A stretch of DNA of 64,000 nucleotides from Pseudomonas sp. PH1b (GTDB lineage: Bacteria > Pseudomonadota > Gammaproteobacteria > Pseudomonadales > Pseudomonadaceae): assembly GCF_000633395.1 (NCBI RefSeq), contig NZ_AYMU01000009.1, forward strand, positions 1 through 64,000, in the 5' to 3' direction. Positions 57,768-64,000 of this stretch are shown here, one piece after another. The notes under the pieces are model-generated. The model searched no databases, was not told where the DNA came from, and saw nothing but the letters and a program-made list of their open reading frames with translations. The first letter of the stretch is position 1. Every line of letters starts with the position of its first letter. The translations under genes and the position numbers were made by a program.

Positions 57768-57900
57768 GGTATTTCTCCGATAATCCTGCTCACCCAGCTC
57801 TTTATAAGAAGAGGTATTGGCTGGCATGGCTGCATGGGGCTGGAACGGCCCAAGTGCAATTGCGTAAGGCAGGTGCTGCCCAGGAAGTTCAGGGTGCGCG

Positions 57901-57929
57901 ATTGTACGCAAGGCACAATAGCGATGCAA
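57901..57929 (-). promoter_or_regulatory. rplU-rpmA promoter
   Basis: -35 TTGCAT (57924-57929), 17-base spacer, -10 TACAAT (57901-57906), followed by a GC-rich CGCGCACC. The start would be near 57894. Confidence 0.75.
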
Positions 57930-58146
57930 GTGCCGTTCAGGCGGCGCGAGGCGGTGCCCAGGTCAGTGCCGGGGAGGTTAATGGTGCACTGAAACCAGAC
58001 TTAAACAGCCATGAATGACTATATCCCAGTGTTTTACCCTGGCAAATTCAGGCCGGCCGGGGCCTTGACCAGCCCGGACCGCGCCTTGACACCTGCCAAC
58101 GCGGGTCCTAGCATGCCGCGCAACCCTTCTGGAGCACCTGTCGCTG
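57930..58146. other. Rest of the rplU-ispB divergent region
   Basis: Together with the rplU leader this 379-bp gap (57768-58146) holds both promoters. An ispB promoter was not pinned down. GGAGC lies 11 bases before the ispB ATG. No gene seen. Confidence 0.45.
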
Positions 58147-59115
58147 ATGCAACCCCAAGCTTTCTACCGCGCGGTGGCGGACGATTTTAGCGCCGTCGAC
58201 GGCATCATCAAGAAACAGCTGACTTCCCGAGTACCGCTGGTATCGAAAATCGGCGACTACATCACCTCGGCCGGAGGCAAGCGCCTGCGTCCTCTGTTGG
58301 TGTTGTTGTGTGGCAAAGCCCTGGGTCGCGAAGGCGATGACCTGCGCCTGCTGGCCGCCACCATCGAATTCCTGCACACCGCCACCCTGCTGCACGATGA
58401 CGTGGTCGACATGTCCGGCATGCGCCGTGGCCGCTCGACCGCCAACGCCATGTGGGGCAACGCTCCCAGCGTGCTGGTGGGTGATTTCCTATACTCGCGC
58501 TCCTTCGAGATGATGGTCGAACTGGGCTCCATGCCGGTCATGCGCATCCTTTCCCAGGCCACGCGGATCATCGCCGAAGGCGAAGTCCTGCAGCTGTCCA
58601 AGGTGCGTGACGCCAGCACCACCGAAGAAACCTATATGGAAGTCATCCGCGGCAAGACCGCGATGCTCTTCGAAGCCTCGACCCACAGTGCTGCGGCCCT
58701 CGCCGGCGCCACCGAGGAACAGGCGCAAGCCCTGCGCACCTTTGGCGACCACCTGGGCGTGGCCTTCCAACTGGTCGACGACTTGCTGGACTACCGCGGC
58801 GACGCCGAGACCCTGGGCAAGAACGTCGGCGACGACCTGGCGGAGGGTAAACCGACACTCCCGCTGATCTACACCATGCGCGAAGGCAACCCGGAACAGG
58901 CCGCCCTGGTTCGCCAGGCGATTCAGAAAGGCGGTATCGAAGACCTGGAAAGCATTCGCGAGGCGGTTGAAGCCTCAGGCTCCCTGGAGTACACCGCGCA
59001 GTTGGCCCGGGACTATGTCGCCCGCGCCATCACTTGCCTGCAAGCCCTGCCACCCAGCGAATACCGCGACGCCCTGGTAGAGCTGAGCGAGTTCGCCGTC
59101 GCCCGTACTCACTGA
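58147..59115 (+). CDS. ispB: Polyprenyl (octa/nonaprenyl) diphosphate synthase IspB
   Basis: A 322-residue trans-prenyltransferase making the long isoprenoid side chain of ubiquinone (C45 in pseudomonads). The first aspartate-rich motif LLHDDVVDMSGMRRGRSTAN lies near residue 80, the second QLVDDLLDYRGDAETLGKNVGDDL near 210-230. Full length. Confidence 0.95.
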   Translation: MQPQAFYRAVADDFSAVDGIIKKQLTSRVPLVSKIGDYITSAGGKRLRPLLVLLCGKALGREGDDLRLLAATIEFLHTATLLHDDVVDMSGMRRGRSTANAMWGNAPSVLVGDFLYSRSFEMMVELGSMPVMRILSQATRIIAEGEVLQLSKVRDASTTEETYMEVIRGKTAMLFEASTHSAAALAGATEEQAQALRTFGDHLGVAFQLVDDLLDYRGDAETLGKNVGDDLAEGKPTLPLIYTMREGNPEQAALVRQAIQKGGIEDLESIREAVEASGSLEYTAQLARDYVARAITCLQALPPSEYRDALVELSEFAVARTH

Positions 59116-59233
59116 TCCCGCCTCGGCTCCTGCCCAGTGCAGGAGCCGGCCAGCCGGGCAGCTCCCCGCCCCCCTCCCGTGCAAAACCCTATATAATGTG
59201 CGCTTTTAGCCATCCTGACTTTGAGGAGCTTAA

Positions 59234-59575
59234 GTGAGCACTTTGCCACCCTGCCCAAAATGCAATTCCGAATACACCTACGAGGACGGCACCCAGCTGA
59301 TCTGCCCTGAGTGCGCCCACGAGTGGTCCGCCAGCGGCGAAGCCGAGGCCGCATCCGATGAAGCCGTGAAGAAAGATTCGGTCGGCAATGTGCTGCAAGA
59401 TGGCGACACCATCACCGTGATCAAGGACCTCAAGGTCAAGGGCACCTCCCTGGTGGTCAAGGTCGGAACCAAGGTCAAGAACATCCGCCTGTGCGATGGC
59501 GACCACGACATCGACTGCAAGATCGACGGCATCGGCCCGATGAAACTCAAGTCCGAGTTCGTCCGCAAGGTCTGA
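59234..59575 (+). CDS. yjdM: YjdM/PhnA-family zinc-ribbon protein
   Basis: A 113-residue protein. The N-terminal zinc ribbon is PPCPKCNSEYTYEDGTQLICPECAHEW. The C-terminal domain is DGDTITVIKDLKVKGTSLVVKVGTKVKNIRL...DCKIDGIGPMKLKSEFV. Named PhnA in some genomes but not needed for phosphonate breakdown; function unknown. The start is GTG with GAGGAG eight bases upstream. Confidence 0.92.
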   Translation: MSTLPPCPKCNSEYTYEDGTQLICPECAHEWSASGEAEAASDEAVKKDSVGNVLQDGDTITVIKDLKVKGTSLVVKVGTKVKNIRLCDGDHDIDCKIDGIGPMKLKSEFVRKV

Positions 59576-59742
59576 AGCCGCTTCCCTCCCGCGCCTGGCG
59601 TGGGAGGGCTCCCCTACGCTGCCCCCCTCCCCCATTGCGACACTCCCCCAGCCCTTGCTAGCAAAAAGCCAGACGGTTTGATCGAAAACAATTTCTGCAC
59701 AGAAAAAAGCAGAAACTGCCAATAGGCACTTGCTATTCATTG

Positions 59743-59761
59743 AATAAGAATTATTCTCATT
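59743..59761 (+). promoter_or_regulatory. Fur box
   Basis: AATAAGAATTATTCTCATT is a 19-base dyad (8 of 9 pairs) whose reverse strand reads AATGAGAATAATTCTTATT, close to classical Pseudomonas Fur boxes. It lies 27 bp before the next gene's ATG, overlapping where its promoter should be. It predicts induction by iron limitation. Confidence 0.75.
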
Positions 59762-59787
59762 GAACCCCCATTCAAGGAGATGACCCC

Positions 59788-60057
59788 ATGACTTATTTGA
59801 TTGATGCCTGGCTGGACCGGCCACACCCTTACCTGCGGATCCTGCATCGGGAAACCGGTGAAGTCTGTGCGGTATTGGAAGAGGAAGCCCTGAGCGAGCT
59901 GCAGGACCAGGGAGATCTGGACCTGAATGGTTTGAGCTCCAGCGAGCCACTGGTGCTCAAGGAGCTGGTGCGCAATCTGTTTTTGTTCTGCTACGCCAGA
60001 GCCTTGCGGCCGACCGGCACTGATGGCCAGGGCCTGAGCGCCAAAATTCGCCTATGA
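59788..60057 (+). CDS. Small conserved protein under Fur control
   Basis: An 89-residue soluble protein (MTYLIDAWLDRPHPYLRILHRETGEVCAVLEEEALSELQDQGDL...). No known domain is recognised. It corresponds by position and sequence type to the PA4570 gene of P. aeruginosa, which I recall as iron-starvation induced. AAGGAG lies eight bases before the ATG. The Fur box upstream is the best clue to its role. Confidence 0.75.
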   Translation: MTYLIDAWLDRPHPYLRILHRETGEVCAVLEEEALSELQDQGDLDLNGLSSSEPLVLKELVRNLFLFCYARALRPTGTDGQGLSAKIRL

Positions 60058-60073
60058 AACCGAAACCGACCAA

Positions 60074-60142
60074 GGGGCCAGCTTGCTGGCGATGAATCGA
60101 CCACGGACGCGGTCCCTCCATCACCAGCAAGTTGGCTCCTGC
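60074..60142. repeat. REPIN (inverted pair of REP palindromes)
   Basis: GCCAGCTTGCTGGC (60077-60090) and an opposing copy ACCAGCAAGTTGGCTCCTGC (60123-60142) face each other across about 35 bp, just before the fklB stop. Same family as the array at 411-807. Confidence 0.8.
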
Positions 60143-60147
60143 ACGAA

Positions 60148-60765
60148 TTACAGAACGTCCAGCAGCTCGACGTCGAACACCAGAACACTGTGCGGCGGGA
60201 TGCTGCCCACACCCTGTGCGCCGTAAGCCAGTTCGCTCGGCACATACAGACGCCATTTGCTACCGGCGTTCATCAATTGCAGAGCTTCGGTCCAGCCAGC
60301 GATCACGCCGCCTACCGGGAATTCAGCAGGCTGGCCGCGATCGTAGGAACTGTCGAAGACAGTGCCGTCGATCAGGGTGCCGTGGTAGTGAGTGCGCACG
60401 CTGTCTTCACGGGATGGCTTGGCACCTTCGCCCTGGGTCAGCACTTCAAACTGCAGGCCGGAAGCCAGAGTGGTGATGCCTTCACGCTTGGCGTTTTCAG
60501 CCAGGAATGCCAGGCCGGCACCAGCCGCCGCCTCGGCCTTGGCCGCTGCTTCAGCTTGCATGATCTCGCGGATGACCTTGAAGCTGGCGGACATTTCGTC
60601 CTGGCCCACACGGCTTGGCTTACCGGCGAAAGCGTCGGTCAGGCCGGCCAGAATCGCGTCCAGGCTCACGCCCGGTGGCGGGTTGTCGCGCAGCTGGTCG
60701 CCCAGCTGGCGGCCGATGCCGTAGCTGACGCGGGTTTCGTCGGTGGACAGATTTACTTCGGACAT
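60148..60765 (-). CDS. fklB: FKBP-type peptidyl-prolyl isomerase FklB
   Basis: A 205-residue FKBP22-type isomerase: an N-terminal dimerisation region (SYGIGRQLGDQLRDN...) and an Ala/Glu-rich linker helix (IMQAEAAAKAEAAAGAG). The C-terminal FKBP domain follows (SVRTHYHGTLIDGTVFDSSYDRGQPAEFPVGGVIAGWTEAL...AYGAQGVGSIPPHSVLVFDVELL). No signal peptide, so cytoplasmic. Confidence 0.95.
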   Translation of the reverse strand: MSEVNLSTDETRVSYGIGRQLGDQLRDNPPPGVSLDAILAGLTDAFAGKPSRVGQDEMSASFKVIREIMQAEAAAKAEAAAGAGLAFLAENAKREGITTLASGLQFEVLTQGEGAKPSREDSVRTHYHGTLIDGTVFDSSYDRGQPAEFPVGGVIAGWTEALQLMNAGSKWRLYVPSELAYGAQGVGSIPPHSVLVFDVELLDVL

Positions 60766-60891
60766 GACACTGCTCCGCTGTGCGGACGGCTCGAGAAAGG
60801 CCGTGGGTACACAGCGCCTTCCGGAGCGCCCGGAACCAAAAGGGAGAGCAGACTAGCACAGAAGCCCGGCACGGTTCACCGCACGCGGGCT

Positions 60892-61197
60892 TCAGCCGCC
60901 CGAGTGCAGGGCGATGGGCACTTTCAGGCTTTCTTCGGCGCTGGCGGACAAACCGCACATCTCGTCGTGCACCGAGGTGTGGATCAGGTTGAACGGCAGC
61001 TTGGGAAAGGATTGCAGCACTTCCCGGGCATGCTCCACCGAGCGCAGGTGGAAGGTCTGGCCACGAGCATCATTCAGTGGGTACGCCGCGCCATGCATGC
61101 GTGCCTCGAGCAGGTAGATCCCGCCTTCCAGGGAGATCAAGTTCAGTTCATCGACCTTTCCGGCAATCGCATAGGCATTCATTTCCTGCAGGTTCAT
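60892..61197 (-). CDS. DUF6482-type small protein
   Basis: A 101-residue protein (MNLQEMNAYAIAGKVDELNLISLEGGIYLLEARMHG...LRSVEHAREVLQSFP) resembling DUF6482 proteins of pseudomonads. No catalytic motif seen; function unknown. Confidence 0.75.
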   Translation of the reverse strand: MNLQEMNAYAIAGKVDELNLISLEGGIYLLEARMHGAAYPLNDARGQTFHLRSVEHAREVLQSFPKLPFNLIHTSVHDEMCGLSASAEESLKVPIALHSGG

Positions 61198-61277
61198 GAG
61201 TGCACCTCGTGCATGTTGAGCCCCTGACCGTTACAGGGATATGCCCCGGCCAGGAAAAGCACAAGCCACAAACAACA

Positions 61278-61307
61278 CCGCCCGTCCGTTTCGCAACGGC
61301 CGGGCGG
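61278..61307 (-). terminator. Hairpin after the UPF0114 gene
   Basis: A strong stem CCGCCCG-T-CCGTT / AACGG-C-CGGGCGG with a TCGC tetraloop and a single mismatch. On the minus strand it is followed by TGTTGTTTGT, a plausible terminator for the gene ending at 61332. Confidence 0.7.
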
Positions 61308-61331
61308 ACTGCAGTCGACCGGCGAGGACGG

Positions 61332-61820
61332 TCAGTGCTTGGTCAGCTTGTCCAGATAACCCATGGCAAATGCCGAAATCACGAAAGTCATGTGGATCAC
61401 CACGTACCACAGCAGGTACTCGGTCGGAGTGTTCTTGGCATCCATAAACACTCGCAACAGATGGATCGACGAGATCGCCACAATGGACGCCGCCACCTTC
61501 ATCTTCAACGACGAAGAATCCATCTTGCCCAGCCAGCTGAGCTTTTCCTTGTCCTCGTCGATGTCCAGCTGCGATACGAAGTTCTCGTAGCCGGAGATCA
61601 TCACCATCACCAGCAGGCCACCCACCAGCGCCATGTCGATCAATGACAGCAGGACCAGGATCAGCTCGGACTCGGCCATGGCGAATACGTTGGGGATAAC
61701 GTGAAAGACCTCCTGGAAGAACTTCAATGCCAACGCCAACAGGCCCAGGGACAAACCGAAGTAGATCGGCGCCAGCAGCCAGCGTGAGGCATACATCGCA
61801 TTTTCGATAAAACGTTCCAT
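61332..61820 (-). CDS. UPF0114 / YqhA-family inner membrane protein
   Basis: A 162-residue protein with four hydrophobic segments: MERFIENAMYASRWLLAPIYFGLSLGLLALALKF, then ELILVLLSLIDMALVGGLLVMVMISGYENFVS. This matches the TIGR00645/YqhA family of unknown function. ATG at 61820 (GCGAG upstream) is preferred over an in-frame start 19 codons earlier. Confidence 0.88.
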   Translation of the reverse strand: MERFIENAMYASRWLLAPIYFGLSLGLLALALKFFQEVFHVIPNVFAMAESELILVLLSLIDMALVGGLLVMVMISGYENFVSQLDIDEDKEKLSWLGKMDSSSLKMKVAASIVAISSIHLLRVFMDAKNTPTEYLLWYVVIHMTFVISAFAMGYLDKLTKH

Positions 61821-61981
61821 TGAATCTCGCACCTGGTAAAAAACGGCGGCGAGTATATCAGCGCTCCCAAAGCCCATAAACCACAGGAAATCCCCCGCAA
61901 CACGGGTTTTTCCGGACGCTTTTTCTGCTAGTGTCCAAGGCGTTCCTACCGCTCACCGATATTGGACAGGAAGACCGGAAA

Positions 61982-63814
61982 ATGGATTTGCGATTGCCTT
62001 TGGCCAGCGTCGGCCTGGCTGTGGCGCTGCTGCTCAGCGGCGGCTGTTCGCCCAGCGATGAAAAGCAACAGGCCAGCCTGGAAGAGAGAACCAGTGCCTT
62101 CGAGAAGTCCCTGGACGCCATCCAGGATCCCAAGCTCAAGGACGCCGTGGCCGACCTGGGCGGCTCACTGCTTCTCCTGGAACGGGCGCAACTCAAGCTC
62201 GCCAGCAAGCCGATCGAGACCGAATACGGCGAGGACAGCCTGGCCCTGCTCAAGCACTACCCCACGCCACAAGCCCTGGTGGACACCTACGTCAATGGCC
62301 TGTTCGTGCTGCGCAAGTCCTCCAACTCGGACTACCTGACCGACCTGCAACCGGTTTTCCCCTTCAGCTTCAACATGCCGGCGCAGTTCCCCTTTCCCCA
62401 TGGCCTGGAGTGGCAGTCAGTCACCCTGAGCAACAAGAAAGTCATCGCGTTTCAACCCGAATGGTCGGAAACCGATCCGGGGATCCAACTGAGCCCTTCC
62501 AGCTCCAACCTGACCAATCCAGATGACTTGACCGTGACCTATCCCTTTATCGAGGGCCTGGAGGTCGAGAACAAGAACCAGCCCCAGCCGCTCTCTCTGC
62601 AGGGCAAGTTGGAGGTGATCGCCCCCGGTCGTGTGCTCGACTTCGAGCTGACCAAGGCCGACATCGGCAAGCCCCGTCAGGACGGCAACATCAGCCTGAC
62701 CTTGCTGTCACTGGACAAGAACGTCGCCGAAATCGAGCTGAGCAACAGCGCGCCGCTGCCCGAAGAGGCCAATGATGCCTCGCTCAACCCGCTGCTGGCA
62801 CAAGCCCGCGACAGTAGCGGGCAGATCCTTTCCCGCTCCGGTTCAATCAACGAAGACGCACCGCAGATTGCGTTCTACCGGCAACAATTGGCGCAGATGC
62901 AGAAACAGAAAAGCTGGAGCGATGCCTTCGAGAAACAACTGGAGGACGAGCAGAAGGCGTTCGACCAGCAACACACCCATCATTACGCCAAGGTCTATTT
63001 CAATGGCTTGATCGACAAGCTGGAGGTCGCCGTACTCGATTTTTCCCAGGCCAGCGTCACTCGCAAGGACCTGGACCTGCCCGTACGGCGTTTCGACCGC
63101 AGCACCACAGACAAGAACCTTCAGCTGTTGCCAGTGCCCGTGGTGGTGTATGACGACCAGGCCGCCAGTTATCTCAAGGGCGCGGAGCTCGACGAAGAGG
63201 CACTGAAAGACTCCGTGACCATCAGCCAGTCAGTGGACGACGCCAGCGCGGCACGCATTGAATTCAGTCACCCGCGAACCTTCAATGACGAGCTGCTGGG
63301 CTCGGAGTTCAGTAGCGGTGACACACCGCTGACGTTCTTCACCCAGGATGACAAAGGCCAGCGCAGCAAGCCGATCGAGCTACCGGACGAAGCCTTTGAA
63401 ATCGACCCTATGCGCGGCGTCATCACCTACGACCTGAACCTGTTCCCGGAAACCCCAGCGTATGCCGTCGGCTCCATTCCGCTGTACCTGGCCAGCATCG
63501 AGAAAAAGACCCTCAGCGCCCAGCAGTTGCCCAAGGGCCTCGAGCTCAAGGGCAACGCCCTGATCGTCGACCAGAAACTCTTTCCCGCCGACGCCTGGCG
63601 CTTTTACGCCAAGGATGCCAGCGGCCAGTACCTGAAGGAGATTCTGGCGGTCAGCCACAACGCGCCGAACAGCGGCCCGGCGCTGTTCGATGTGCACTAC
63701 TTCTATGGCCAGCCCAGCCAACTGGAGACCTACGAACGCAGCGAACTCAACACCGTGGAATATGGCTTTGAGGTCAAGCTGGACAAGCTTGAACCACAAA
63801 GCCCTGCCCCATAG
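61982..63814 (+). CDS. Large lipoprotein of unknown function
   Basis: A 610-residue protein with a lipoprotein signal peptide (LPLASVGLAVALLLSGGCSPSDEKQQ, lipid-modified Cys at about 22). A charged helical segment follows, then a long mixed region without a recognised domain. The pattern of repeated beta-like stretches (LEVIAPGRVLDFELTKADIGKPRQDGNISLTLLSLDKN...) suggests a multi-domain envelope protein. GGAAGACCGGAAA precedes ATG 61982. It is conserved at this position in pseudomonads (PA4575-like) by context; function unknown. Confidence 0.75.
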   Translation: MDLRLPLASVGLAVALLLSGGCSPSDEKQQASLEERTSAFEKSLDAIQDPKLKDAVADLGGSLLLLERAQLKLASKPIETEYGEDSLALLKHYPTPQALVDTYVNGLFVLRKSSNSDYLTDLQPVFPFSFNMPAQFPFPHGLEWQSVTLSNKKVIAFQPEWSETDPGIQLSPSSSNLTNPDDLTVTYPFIEGLEVENKNQPQPLSLQGKLEVIAPGRVLDFELTKADIGKPRQDGNISLTLLSLDKNVAEIELSNSAPLPEEANDASLNPLLAQARDSSGQILSRSGSINEDAPQIAFYRQQLAQMQKQKSWSDAFEKQLEDEQKAFDQQHTHHYAKVYFNGLIDKLEVAVLDFSQASVTRKDLDLPVRRFDRSTTDKNLQLLPVPVVVYDDQAASYLKGAELDEEALKDSVTISQSVDDASAARIEFSHPRTFNDELLGSEFSSGDTPLTFFTQDDKGQRSKPIELPDEAFEIDPMRGVITYDLNLFPETPAYAVGSIPLYLASIEKKTLSAQQLPKGLELKGNALIVDQKLFPADAWRFYAKDASGQYLKEILAVSHNAPNSGPALFDVHYFYGQPSQLETYERSELNTVEYGFEVKLDKLEPQSPAP

Positions 63815-63817
63815 GCC

Positions 63818-64000
63818 TCAATGCTCGGGTTGGAACTGGAAGCTGCGACCGCGCTCGCCATTGATCTGCCGCAACTGGGCCTGCAGATGCAGGCACCAGA
63901 TCTGCGGATCATCGGCCAGCTGATAGCCGTGGGTGGTCAGGCTTTCAACGATCGAATCGAGGATCGACTCAGCCACCACCGGCCCACAGAACGGCCCTTG
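63818..64000 (-). CDS. C-terminal end of an unidentified gene (partial)
   Basis: The last 60 codons of a gene running into the window from the right (QGPFCGPVVAESILDSIVESLTTHGYQL...RGRSFQFQPEH). Codon usage is like its neighbours and it converges with the lipoprotein gene 3 bp away. I do not recognise the family from this piece. Confidence 0.65.
   Translation of the reverse strand, partial: QGPFCGPVVAESILDSIVESLTTHGYQLADDPQIWCLHLQAQLRQINGERGRSFQFQPEH

Overview
The window is a stretch of a GC-rich Pseudomonas chromosome, most likely the P. fluorescens complex (P. protegens / P. chlororaphis side). The core gene order matches, block for block, a well-known Pseudomonas region (pilC-pilD-coaE-yacG, ndh, tRNA cluster, clpB-pgeF-rluD, bamD, pilR-thiO, minor pilins, ispH-fkpB-lspA-ileS-ribF-murJ, rpsT, proB-obgE-rpmA-rplU, ispB, fklB). 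Typical Pseudomonas REP palindromes lie between genes. The species assignment is inference; no rRNA gene is present. No insertion sequence, prophage or CRISPR array was seen.

Layout: 1-393 is the end of a thiolase, then an array of eight 47-bp REP repeats, a predicted RNA methyltransferase and a large AsmA/DUF748 envelope protein. 5.1-9.4 kb holds a BON protein and a reduced type IV pilus locus: pilA transcribed leftward from a sigma-54-type promoter, pilC-pilD-coaE-yacG transcribed rightward, and no pilB between them. 9.4-13.3 kb is small conserved genes and ndh. 13.3-16.7 kb is an accessory block: a proline-iminopeptidase-type hydrolase and a LuxR solo of the plant-responsive PsoR/OryR kind, a 20-bp lux-box-like element, and a creatinase. 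16.8-23.6 kb is an eight-gene chaperone/usher fimbrial operon. It is followed by a complete Roc1-type signalling module (23.9-30.0 kb): RocA1-like DNA-binding regulator, RocR-like EAL phosphodiesterase and RocS1-like BvgS-type sensor.

30.0-30.5 kb is a four-tRNA cluster (Asn, Pro, Lys, Pro) behind tandem promoters with GC-rich discriminators. 30.8-36.3 kb carries clpB (sigma-32-type promoter), pgeF, rluD and bamD. 36.4-45.8 kb holds a PilR-family regulator without an adjacent pilS, thiO, and the minor pilin operon fimU-pilV-pilW-pilX-pilY1-pilE with fimT divergent. 45.8-61.8 kb is housekeeping: isoprenoid synthesis, FKBP isomerases, lipoprotein signal peptidase, IleRS, flavokinase, MurJ, ribosomal proteins S20/L27/L21, proline synthesis and polyprenyl diphosphate synthase. 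It also includes a small gene under a Fur box. The window ends with a large lipoprotein of unknown function and the C-terminal end of an unidentified gene.

The main biology is surface attachment. Two pilus systems share the window, each with its own regulator. The fimbrial operon sits beside a c-di-GMP-linked phosphorelay, and a near-perfectly shared palindromic box occurs in front of both fimA and rocR. That suggests a self-contained attachment switch.
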